A stretch of 54,780 nucleotides of DNA from Chlorobiota bacterium (GTDB lineage: Bacteria; Bacteroidota; Bacteroidia; Bacteroidales; F082). The position numbers were made by a program, and so were the translations under genes. This document shows positions 15,141 to 22,537 of this stretch, in pieces. The stretch spans positions 1 through 54,780 of the forward strand of contig JAUVKF010000011.1 of the NCBI GenBank assembly GCA_030596395.1. Direction: 5' to 3'. The notes beneath the pieces were generated by a model. It worked only from the letters and a program-made list of their open reading frames with translations, did no database searches and was not told the origin of the DNA. Position 1 is the stretch's first letter. Each line of letters starts with the position of its first letter.

Positions 15141-15301
15141 TTCACTTAAACGATTCAAAATGTTGGTTTTATTGCAATTATCCCGCAAGAAAAACTTTCT
15201 TAATATTAAGAATAGAGACGACTATTGTTAATACTTCTCTTTGGATTTCTTTATTTGAAATCACCGTTTAATTTATTTTCGTTACATCAAAATCAACCAT
15301 A

Positions 15302-16678
15302 ATGAATTTACCCTTCGCCGAATCTTATAAAATTAAGATGGTTGAACCCATCAGAAAAAGTACTATTAAAGAAAGAGAAAGGTGGATCAAAGAAGCAAAG
15401 TACAATTTGTTCAACTTACACAGCGACCAGGTATTTATTGATCTGCTAACCGATTCAGGGACAGGTGCCATGAGCGACAGGCAATGGTCGGAGATGATGC
15501 TTGGCGATGAAAGCTATGCAGGGGCTTCGTCATACTTTAAGCTTAAAAATGCCATTACTGATATTACCGGTTTCCCATATTTTCTTCCAACGCACCAGGG
15601 CAGGGGTGCTGAAAACGTGCTGTTTTCTGCCATGATCAAGGAAGGAGATATTATTCCGGGAAATTCTCATTTCGATACAACCAAAGGCCATATTGAATTC
15701 AGAAAAGCTACTGCTGTAGATTGCACAATTGCCGAGGCTTTTGATACCAATATTGATCATCCTTTTAAAGGGGATATTGATTTGGAAAAACTTGAAAAAG
15801 TTCTTAAAGAATATCCAAAAGAAAGAATTCCACTGATCATTGTCACCGTTACATGTAACTCTTCGGGCGGGCAACCGGTTTCGCTCAAAAACATACGGGA
15901 AGTTAAGCAAATGGCTGAAAAATATGGAATTCCTGTATTTTTTGATTCAGCCCGTTTTGCTGAAAATGCCTACTTCATTAAAATGCGTGAAAATGCATAT
16001 GCTGATAAGCCCATAAGGCATATTGTACATGAAATGTTCAAGTATGCCGACGGGATGACAATGAGCAGTAAAAAGGACGCAATCGTTAATATGGGTGGAT
16101 TTATTGCCTTGAACGATAAACCTTTGTTTGACAAAGCGAGCATATATAATATTCTTTTCGAGGGATATATATCATATGGAGGTATGTCGGGAAGGGACAT
16201 GAATGCCCTTGCTCAGGGCCTCTACGAAGGAACTGATTTTGACTACCTCGAAGCCAGGATCAAACAGGTTGAATACCTTGGTCAGATATTAAAGGATAAT
16301 GGAATTCCTCTTCAGAATCCATTCGGCGGACATGCCATCTTTGTAAATGCCAGGGAGTTTTTACCTCATCTCCCAAAAGAAGAATTTGTAGCGCAAACCC
16401 TGGCCATTGAATTGTATATCGAAAGTGGTGTTAGGGGTGTTGAAATAGGAACCCTGCTGGCCGACAGGGATCCGGAAACAAGGGAAAATCGTTACCCCGA
16501 ACTTGAGTTGTTACGCCTTACAATCCCCAGACGGGTATATTCGCGTAACCACATGGATTATATTGGGGCAGCATTGACCAATGTATATAAAAGGCGCGAT
16601 CAGATTAAAAGAGGCTTTAAAATTGTAAAAGAAGCACCTATTTTACGTCATTTCACAGTTGAATTGGAAAGACGGTAG
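15302..16678 (+). CDS. tnaA: Tryptophanase
   Basis: A 458-residue fold-I PLP enzyme of the beta-eliminating lyase family. N-terminal LPFAESYKIKMVEPI, LTDSGTGAMSDRQW and THQGRGAENVLF bind the cofactor and K+. The PLP lysine is K258 in MTMSSKKDAIVNMGG. D125 in NSHFDTTKGH favours tryptophanase over tyrosine phenol-lyase, which has Thr there. The reaction yields indole, pyruvate and ammonia from tryptophan. No tryptophan permease gene is adjacent. Confidence 0.93.
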   Translation: MNLPFAESYKIKMVEPIRKSTIKERERWIKEAKYNLFNLHSDQVFIDLLTDSGTGAMSDRQWSEMMLGDESYAGASSYFKLKNAITDITGFPYFLPTHQGRGAENVLFSAMIKEGDIIPGNSHFDTTKGHIEFRKATAVDCTIAEAFDTNIDHPFKGDIDLEKLEKVLKEYPKERIPLIIVTVTCNSSGGQPVSLKNIREVKQMAEKYGIPVFFDSARFAENAYFIKMRENAYADKPIRHIVHEMFKYADGMTMSSKKDAIVNMGGFIALNDKPLFDKASIYNILFEGYISYGGMSGRDMNALAQGLYEGTDFDYLEARIKQVEYLGQILKDNGIPLQNPFGGHAIFVNAREFLPHLPKEEFVAQTLAIELYIESGVRGVEIGTLLADRDPETRENRYPELELLRLTIPRRVYSRNHMDYIGAALTNVYKRRDQIKRGFKIVKEAPILRHFTVELERR

Positions 16679-16792
16679 TAATACCAACTATAATTTCCAA
16701 ACTAAGATCGAAATACTTTTTTTTGAAAAAACACTGTTTTATGGAAAGGTATTCTGTTATAACAGCGGTGTTTTTATACCAATTGTTATTCC

Positions 16793-16800
16793 TATTTTTG
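16793..16800 (+). promoter_or_regulatory. -7 box (TATTTTTG)
   Basis: An exact TAnnTTTG match 18 bp before the ATG of the fRMsr gene. It follows two TAATACCAA/TATACCAATTG sequences (16679 and 16775) that resemble the ends of the element at 54210-54377. Confidence 0.5.
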
Positions 16801-16818
16801 CAGCCCTAATTTTGTTTA

Positions 16819-17283
16819 ATGGACCAAAGGAAAAAAGCGGGAAGATACCAGCGTTTGTATGATCAGATAAAAACACTGATTGAAAAAAGCAGCAACAATC
16901 CATTGTCGAATATGGCAACCATTGGGGCGGTGCTGCATCATAAAATGGATTACTTTTTCTGGACCGGTTTTTATATGTTGCAGGATGGTAAATTGCAGGT
17001 AGCCTCTTACCAGGGACCGTTGGCATGTATCGACCTTGCAAAAGACACAGGTGTCTGCTGGGCAGCAATCAATCAAAAACAAACGTTTGTTGTTCCCGAT
17101 GTTGAAGCTTTTCCGGGCCATATTGCCTGCGACTCAAGGTCAAAATCAGAAATTGTGGTTCCGGTAAAAATCAACAAAGAAATTGTTGGGGTGCTGGATG
17201 TGGATAGTGCGGTGCTAAATTCGTTTGATGAAACTGATGCTGAATGGCTTGAGAAAATTGCTCAGCTTGTTTATTATAAATAA
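16819..17283 (+). CDS. msrC: Free methionine-(R)-sulfoxide reductase (GAF domain)
   Basis: A 154-residue single GAF domain. It carries the three family cysteines in GPLACIDLAKDTGVCWAA and PGHIACDSRSKSEIVVPV, and the YFFWTGFYML strand. These are the hallmarks of fRMsr, which reduces free methionine-(R)-sulfoxide with Cys chemistry. It is the first gene of a tightly packed four-gene group (15 bp to the next). Confidence 0.85.
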   Translation: MDQRKKAGRYQRLYDQIKTLIEKSSNNPLSNMATIGAVLHHKMDYFFWTGFYMLQDGKLQVASYQGPLACIDLAKDTGVCWAAINQKQTFVVPDVEAFPGHIACDSRSKSEIVVPVKINKEIVGVLDVDSAVLNSFDETDAEWLEKIAQLVYYK

Positions 17284-17298
17284 TTTACATACAAATAC

Positions 17299-17841
17299 TT
17301 GGAAAAAATAGTTGTCATATTGGTTCTTATTGCATTATCCGTTCAGGTGCTGCCGGTTGCGTTGGGAATTGATCCCAAAAATGGATTTATTTCACTCGGA
17401 CATGGCTTAATTTTAATTGTGAGCCAGCTGCTGTTTTTATATGTTGGTTTTTTATTGGGAAACCGTTTCCTTCATCTGCTTGAAAACTATAAAGAAATAG
17501 TAATTTTCATGGGGCTTTTCTTAATTGGTGTGCGAATGATCATGGATGCATTCAAAATTAGGAAAGGTGAAAGAACCTATTTATTAGACAATACAACAAC
17601 GCTAATTATGGCTTCTGTTGCGCAAGGAATAAATACCCTGCTTGCTGGATTAATACTTTCTTATATCTCCCTTACTATCAGCCAACTTATATTTGTTTTG
17701 TTAATCTCAACTTTTATAGTTACAGTTCTGGGCGTGTTGCTCAAAGCCAAGCAGTATTCATATACGCTATCGGCGCTGTTGTATTCTTTTTCAGGTATGA
17801 TTATGCTTGTCTCATCAGTTTATCTTGGTTTTTTTAACTAA
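17299..17841 (+). CDS. MntP-like membrane protein lacking the usual metal-binding Asp residues
   Basis: A 180-residue protein with about six membrane helices, starting at TTG. Overall layout and the IVIFMGLFLIGVRMIMDAF segment resemble the Mn2+ exporter MntP. However, the two intramembrane Asp residues important in E. coli MntP align with Q16 (IALSVQVL) and N112 (AQGINTLLAG). It may carry something else or be a non-transporting relative. Operon partners are fRMsr (15 bp upstream) and EndA (15 bp downstream). Confidence 0.5.
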   Translation: MEKIVVILVLIALSVQVLPVALGIDPKNGFISLGHGLILIVSQLLFLYVGFLLGNRFLHLLENYKEIVIFMGLFLIGVRMIMDAFKIRKGERTYLLDNTTTLIMASVAQGINTLLAGLILSYISLTISQLIFVLLISTFIVTVLGVLLKAKQYSYTLSALLYSFSGMIMLVSSVYLGFFN

Positions 17842-17856
17842 AATATCAAACCCGCC

Positions 17857-19026
17857 ATGTTTAGATACTTACTTATGTTCAAAACCTTTGCAAAATCTCA
17901 AAAACCTGTCATTCTGATCCGTCAGCCGACGGAGAAGAATCCTTACGATTTGAATATTAACAATATAAAGATCCTTTACTTCGTTCAGGATGACAAAAGC
18001 AGGTGTTTTGCAAAGGTTTTGTTCTTGTTGCTTTTTCTGTCTGCATCCTTAATGTTAAATGCACAAATCCCTGATGGCTATTATGATGATGCTATTGGAT
18101 TGACCGGTGATGAGTTAAAAACAGCCTTACATAATATTATCAAAGATCATGAAGAATACAGCTATAGTGACTTGCGTGATTTTATATTGAAAGAATCTGA
18201 TGAAGATCCTGCGAATTCAAATAATGTGATATTGATTCATTCAGGGATATCCCGCTCAAAAAATAAATTCGGTGGTAATATCGGCGATTGGAACCGGGAG
18301 CATGTCTGGGCTAAATCGCATGGTGATTTTGGAACAGCACCGCCAGCCGGGTCTGATGCGCATCATATTCGGCCAGCCGACGTACAGGTCAACAGTACCC
18401 GCAGTAATCTTGATTTCGACAATGGAGGCTCCTCAGTTGCCAATTGCCCGGGATGTAAGGTTGATGGGGATTCGTTCGAAACCAGGGATAATGCTAAGGG
18501 CGATGTGGCCAGGATGATTTTTTACATGGCAGTAAGGTATGAAGGGGGCAATGGAGAACCCGATCTTGAAGTGGTTGATAAAGTAAATACCTATCCCGAT
18601 CCTGAACATGGCAAACTTTCAACCCTGTTGGACTGGCACGCACAGGACCTTGTGGATGATTTTGAAATGAACCGCAACGAAGTAATCTACGGTTACCAGG
18701 AAAACCGCAACCCATTTGTTGACCACCCGGAGTTTGTTGAAGACATCTGGGGTGATCCTACCAATGTGAATACAACATTTGCATCAGCTATTTCTATTTA
18801 CCCAAATCCTGCTGTTAACCATGTTTTTATCGAACATTCCCTAAGTATAATTTTGCATTATACGATATTTAATATGAACGGAAGCGCTATTAGCAATGGT
18901 TATATTAATGAAGGGAAAGCAACTATTAAATTCTCCGATGCCGTTCCCGGCATTTATGCTTTAATTTTGATGGACGAAAGCGGGAAACACCTGAAGCAGT
19001 ACAAACTTGTGAAAACGAATAATTAG
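17857..19026 (+). CDS. Secreted endonuclease I (EndA/NucM) with type IX sorting tail
   Basis: The 389-residue frame encodes a signal-like helix at about residues 53-68 (VLFLLLFLSASLMLNA-QIP). Then comes the His-Me-finger nuclease domain with NREHVWAKSHGDF and DAHHIRPADVQVNSTRSNLDFDN. A T9SS type A-like C-terminal domain follows (SIYPNPAVNHVFIE...PGIYALILMDESGKHLKQYKLV). The first ~52 residues come largely from a palindromic repeat (17880-18021), so a normal signal peptide needs an internal start; a TTG at 17950 is in frame. Likely role: extracellular DNA degradation. Its stop abuts the queD ATG. Confidence 0.85.
   Translation: MFRYLLMFKTFAKSQKPVILIRQPTEKNPYDLNINNIKILYFVQDDKSRCFAKVLFLLLFLSASLMLNAQIPDGYYDDAIGLTGDELKTALHNIIKDHEEYSYSDLRDFILKESDEDPANSNNVILIHSGISRSKNKFGGNIGDWNREHVWAKSHGDFGTAPPAGSDAHHIRPADVQVNSTRSNLDFDNGGSSVANCPGCKVDGDSFETRDNAKGDVARMIFYMAVRYEGGNGEPDLEVVDKVNTYPDPEHGKLSTLLDWHAQDLVDDFEMNRNEVIYGYQENRNPFVDHPEFVEDIWGDPTNVNTTFASAISIYPNPAVNHVFIEHSLSIILHYTIFNMNGSAISNGYINEGKATIKFSDAVPGIYALILMDESGKHLKQYKLVKTNN
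17880..18021. repeat. Palindromic element B, copy 1, inside the endA 5' region
   Basis: It is bounded by a perfect 16-bp inverted repeat, CAAAACCTTTGCAAAA (17880-17895 and 18006-18021). The interior TGTCATTCTGATCCGTCAGC...TTCAGGATGACA (17907-17997) is shared with copies at 42124-42227 and 49060-49140. The reading frame stays open through it. Confidence 0.8.
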
Positions 19027-19482
19027 ATGAATAAGCAGCCATTGATCAGAATAACCAAGGAATTCAAGTTTGAAATGGCCCATGCATTGAAAGGTTATGA
19101 CGGGCCTTGTAAAAATATTCACGGGCATTCATATGCGCTGAATGTTACGGTAGCCGGACACCCGATATCTGACGAAAACAATCCGAAACTGGGCATGGTG
19201 ATGGATTTCGGCGATCTGAAAAAAATTGTTAGAAAGGCTGTTGTAGATGAGTTTGACCATGCACTGGCACTTTATAACAAAATGCCTGCCGGCTTCATTG
19301 AAGAGATGAAACAGAATTTCGATCAGATTATATTGCTGAATTACCAACCCACCAGCGAACTGATGGTTGCTGACTTTGTCGAACGAATCAAAAGCTTATT
19401 ACCTGATAACGTTACCCTGAAACATCTGCTACTTCGCGAAACAGTTACATCCTATGCAGAGTGGTTTGCTGATGAGAATTGA
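19027..19482 (+). CDS. queD: 6-carboxy-5,6,7,8-tetrahydropterin synthase / PTPS family (QueD)
   Basis: A 151-residue T-fold protein. Zinc ligands appear as H19 (EMAHAL), H32 and H34 (CKNIHGHSY), with C28 as the likely catalytic Cys. VMDFGDLKKIV, EFDHALAL and RETVTSYAEWF complete the family pattern. It makes the precursor of preQ0/queuosine, or a related pterin. It is directly fused in transcript to endA (no gap). No other queuosine genes lie in the window. Confidence 0.88.
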   Translation: MNKQPLIRITKEFKFEMAHALKGYDGPCKNIHGHSYALNVTVAGHPISDENNPKLGMVMDFGDLKKIVRKAVVDEFDHALALYNKMPAGFIEEMKQNFDQIILLNYQPTSELMVADFVERIKSLLPDNVTLKHLLLRETVTSYAEWFADEN

Positions 19483-19563
19483 ATTTAAAAAGTTCAGGGA
19501 ACCATATTTATTTGAATCCATTCTGAATTAACCATCTGCCTGTTATTTGATTAACAGCTTTCC

Positions 19564-19571
19564 TACTTTTG
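19564..19571 (+). promoter_or_regulatory. -7 box (TACTTTTG)
   Basis: An exact TAnnTTTG match 25 bp before the ATG at 19597. A TTTG at 19546-19549 is too close for standard -33 spacing. Confidence 0.5.
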
Positions 19572-19596
19572 TATCGAAACATTTAAATAAGTGAAT

Positions 19597-20493
19597 ATGA
19601 AAAAAATTAGCCTGTTTGTTGTAATGATGATTACCCTCATTAGCCTTAATTCCGTTGCCCAGGAAGAACTCTCGCCTTATTTTAAAGTAGCTGAATTGGA
19701 TGGGAACATGGAGAAAGCCGCTGCACAGGTTTCTGAGGCAATTACTACCGGTGGGTTTGAAGTGATTGGTAAATATAATCCGGCAGAAAAATCCGAATTT
19801 CTTGTTATTTGTTTTACGAATAACAAACTTAAAAACTTAAGCCTGCAATTTAAGGATCGTGGTGCTTTGGCAAGTGTTTTAAAGGCTGCTTTGGTAAATG
19901 AAAATGGAAAAATAACATTAAGCATTTTGAATCCCGAATACATGTTTCTTGCGTATTGGGGTGAGCAATTAAGCGGGCAGGAAAAGCAGTTAACTGCAAT
20001 GTCAGACAAAGTGAAAAACATATTCGCAGAACTTGGAAAACTTGAGCCTTTTGGTGGCTTTGAGGAAAAAGAAGATCTGCCCGATTATCATTATATGATG
20101 ATGATGCCCTATTTCGACGATCCTGTTGAATTGAATGAGTTTTCTTCGTTTGAGGAAGGATTAAACACCATCCGTAAAAACCTTGAAGCAAAAACAGGCA
20201 ATACGGTAAAGGTTTTCGAACAACTTTTCGAAGGAAAAGAAATAGCAGTATTTGGTGTTGGTCTTTGGGACAAAGAAGAAGGCGAAGCTGCTTTTTTGCC
20301 CATCATTGGCGAGAGCCATATTGCCAATTTACCTTATGAGATAATTCTCCAGGGAAAAGAAGCAACGATGTTGCATGGAAAATACCGCATCGCCATTTAC
20401 TGGCCGGAGCTTACAATGGGAACCTTTATGAAAATCAATAGTACTCCGGGAAATATTGAGGATATGATGGAAGCGGTTTGTGGCGCTGATTAA
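19597..20493 (+). CDS. Hypothetical secreted protein
   Basis: About 298 residues with a signal peptide (MKKISLFVVMMITLISLNSVAQ). Residues 30-145 have a DUF302-like feel (AAAQVSEAITTGGFEVIGKY ... LVNENGKITLSILNPEYMFLAYWGEQL). The second half has DYHYMMMMPYFDDPVEL and a FGVGLWDKEEGEAAFLPIIGESHIANLPYEI block. No catalytic motif was recognised and the DUF302 resemblance is weak. A GTG two codons upstream is a possible alternative start. It is monocistronic and ends at a hairpin at 20507. Confidence 0.7.
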   Translation: MKKISLFVVMMITLISLNSVAQEELSPYFKVAELDGNMEKAAAQVSEAITTGGFEVIGKYNPAEKSEFLVICFTNNKLKNLSLQFKDRGALASVLKAALVNENGKITLSILNPEYMFLAYWGEQLSGQEKQLTAMSDKVKNIFAELGKLEPFGGFEEKEDLPDYHYMMMMPYFDDPVELNEFSSFEEGLNTIRKNLEAKTGNTVKVFEQLFEGKEIAVFGVGLWDKEEGEAAFLPIIGESHIANLPYEIILQGKEATMLHGKYRIAIYWPELTMGTFMKINSTPGNIEDMMEAVCGAD

Positions 20494-20506
20494 AAAGTGT
20501 AAACCC

Positions 20507-20527
20507 GCTGGGTGGCTTGCACCCGGC
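20507..20527. terminator. Hairpin between convergent genes
   Basis: The stem GCTGGGTG / CACCCGGC with loop GCTTG lies between genes ending at 20493 (+) and 20542 (-). It has no strong T-run, so it is only a probable terminator. Confidence 0.5.
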
Positions 20528-20541
20528 TTGAGATTATTGTC

Positions 20542-21159
20542 TTATTTAATCAAACCCAGCCCTTCCAAAGCCGATTCATCGCTAGGTTGTATCAGCAATG
20601 CTTTGTTGAATAACACTTTGGCCTCGCGGAATTTCCCCAGCTTAAAATTGGTCCATGCCAGCATGATTACCGAATCATAATCAAAAGGGTAATGGTTAAC
20701 AACATTCTCAAAATATTTTATAGCCGCCAGGTAATCTTCCCTTCCATAATATATAAGTCCCATCCTGTAGTTTACCCACGAATTTTCAGCATCCATTTCA
20801 AGAACCTGCTTGTAATGATTCTCCACTTGCCCCCAATTGCCCATTAACGAAAGCGGCAACACGATACCCATTCGGGCTTCGATTGAGAGGGGCCGTAACT
20901 GAATACATTTTCGGTAATAGGGCAACGACTCTGAAAAATTTCCTGACAGGTAGGTCAACCACCCCAGGCGCAGGTTAATTTCGTATGAGTCTTCATCATA
21001 AACAGCCTTTATCGTATTAATTGCCTTGGTGTATTCTCCCTCGGTTTCATACAAATACGATTGACTGAATGCTTCCTGTATTGTATTTTTATCCTGAGAA
21101 ATGACTTGTACGGTAGATAGTACCGCGATAACAATCAATAACCTTTTTAAAATCTCCAT
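20542..21159 (-). CDS. Exported TPR protein
   Basis: A 205-residue protein with a signal peptide (MEILKRLLIVIAVLSTVQVISQ) and about four to five tetratricopeptide repeats (YLYETEGEYTKAINTI, YLSGNFSESLPYY, LMGNWGQVENHYKQVL, YYGREDYLAAIKYF, FKLGKFREAKVLFNKALL). It probably acts in the periplasm as a protein-interaction scaffold. Its start overlaps the end of the upstream barrel gene by 13 bp, so the two are translationally coupled. Last gene of the PqqD/ATP-grasp operon. Confidence 0.8.
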   Translation of the reverse strand: MEILKRLLIVIAVLSTVQVISQDKNTIQEAFSQSYLYETEGEYTKAINTIKAVYDEDSYEINLRLGWLTYLSGNFSESLPYYRKCIQLRPLSIEARMGIVLPLSLMGNWGQVENHYKQVLEMDAENSWVNYRMGLIYYGREDYLAAIKYFENVVNHYPFDYDSVIMLAWTNFKLGKFREAKVLFNKALLIQPSDESALEGLGLIK

Positions 21160-22523
21160 TTTATTCCTCCAATAATATTATGTGTTTGATAATTTGTAGA
21201 ATACGAATATAAAGTATTGTTCGCACCAGCAAAGTTTATGTATAAACCCGATTTATCATAAAACTGGTATTGTATATTTAGCGAAACGTGCTTGCTTACA
21301 AAAATATTAAGTTTTGCCCCGGCCATATAGTTTATTTTATCGGGCAGGTTATAAACTACAAGACCTTGCTTCATATTAACGTTTTTTAAGTCACCCAAAG
21401 TATATTCACCTTCAATCCAAATCATTTTTGCCAGTTGAATACCCAGTGATTGGCTGAAGATAATACGGCTTGCATCATGATCGAAACTTGCCTCAGGCTC
21501 ATAAAAATAAATCAGGCATGTTTTACCATAGAACTTAAAATTACCAAATGGATAATATGTTGCCGACAATGAAGTTAAATACTGTTGATTTTCGTAAAAT
21601 TTCGAAACTGTTCCACCCCAGTCGATAACTATATAATTCAAATCTTTTTGCAGATTGAAACCAGCCACCCAGTCCATAAACGTAGTATCATTGGCCGTAA
21701 TCAGATAATCAAATTCTTCCTGTTTTATTGAATCAATCACCAGGAATGCCAAATGTTGTGTTGTGCTGAGGAACAACAAATTGGTAAAAATGTTTAACGA
21801 CCAACCCTTGTTTAGTTGCAGTTTTCCATTGAGGTATGTCTCAACCTGCCTGATTGGGCTATCAAAATTTTGTTCAACTACCTCTTCGTTCAGTAAATAC
21901 TGAAACCTTTTCCGTTTGTCAATATCTAGATAACTAACTGCTGCGTAAAGGCTAAATGATGGTGAAAAGTTTATCGAAGTGCCCAGGTTAAAATACATTT
22001 GATCTCCCATTAATAACTGCTCTCCATAGGTTGCAGTATCACCTGCCAGAAGATTTAGGGATCCGTTTTTCCGGTAATTATCAGATAAGGAATATCCTCC
22101 AAAAAAAGTAAGGTCATCAACTGTATTAATATTAATCTTTAGTTCATTTTTCTGATTATTGCTGAATTGATTGCTGAATTTGTATGCCATTGTTTTTTTT
22201 CCGGAATTAAACAGCGAAAAGTATCGGTATGATTTGGCTGTTTTATCATACTCGTTGAGTGCAAGCGCTTTGTTAAAGTCAGCAGTTGCTTTAAAATAAT
22301 TCTCCAACTCAAATTCGGCAATACCTTTACGCATTCGCAGATAATAATAATCGACACCATTTTTCAATCCGAGTTTGCTTGTTTGAATCAACGACTTCCA
22401 ATCTTTATTTATGTACTGTATGTATGTTAAAGAATCAATCGATTGATAATCAATTTTATTCTGTGCATTCAGCAGGATTGGAAAACAGAAAATAAAAACT
22501 AACAGAAACTTTTTGAATGTCAT
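21147..22523 (-). CDS. TPR plus outer-membrane beta-barrel protein (YaiO-like architecture)
   Basis: About 458 residues with a signal peptide (MTFKKFLLVFIFCFPILLNAQ). Residues 25-110 form TPR-like helices (RKGIAEFELENYFKATADFNKALALNEY). Residues 140-458 form a strand-rich barrel (YMAGAKLNIFVSKHVSLNIQYQFYDKSG) that ends GGIKWRF with a terminal Phe. The layout recalls YaiO-type proteins. A TTG four codons upstream is an alternative start. It lies 15 bp after the urea-transporter/M23 gene and would be the outer-membrane component of the cluster. Confidence 0.75.
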   Translation of the reverse strand: MTFKKFLLVFIFCFPILLNAQNKIDYQSIDSLTYIQYINKDWKSLIQTSKLGLKNGVDYYYLRMRKGIAEFELENYFKATADFNKALALNEYDKTAKSYRYFSLFNSGKKTMAYKFSNQFSNNQKNELKININTVDDLTFFGGYSLSDNYRKNGSLNLLAGDTATYGEQLLMGDQMYFNLGTSINFSPSFSLYAAVSYLDIDKRKRFQYLLNEEVVEQNFDSPIRQVETYLNGKLQLNKGWSLNIFTNLLFLSTTQHLAFLVIDSIKQEEFDYLITANDTTFMDWVAGFNLQKDLNYIVIDWGGTVSKFYENQQYLTSLSATYYPFGNFKFYGKTCLIYFYEPEASFDHDASRIIFSQSLGIQLAKMIWIEGEYTLGDLKNVNMKQGLVVYNLPDKINYMAGAKLNIFVSKHVSLNIQYQFYDKSGLYINFAGANNTLYSYSTNYQTHNIIGGIKWRF

Positions 22524-22537
22524 CACCCGGTTCAAGA

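Noticed and set aside
15302..16678. Tyrosine phenol-lyase instead of tryptophanase
   Set aside because: D125 in HFDTT and overall similarity to Bacteroides TnaA favour tryptophanase.
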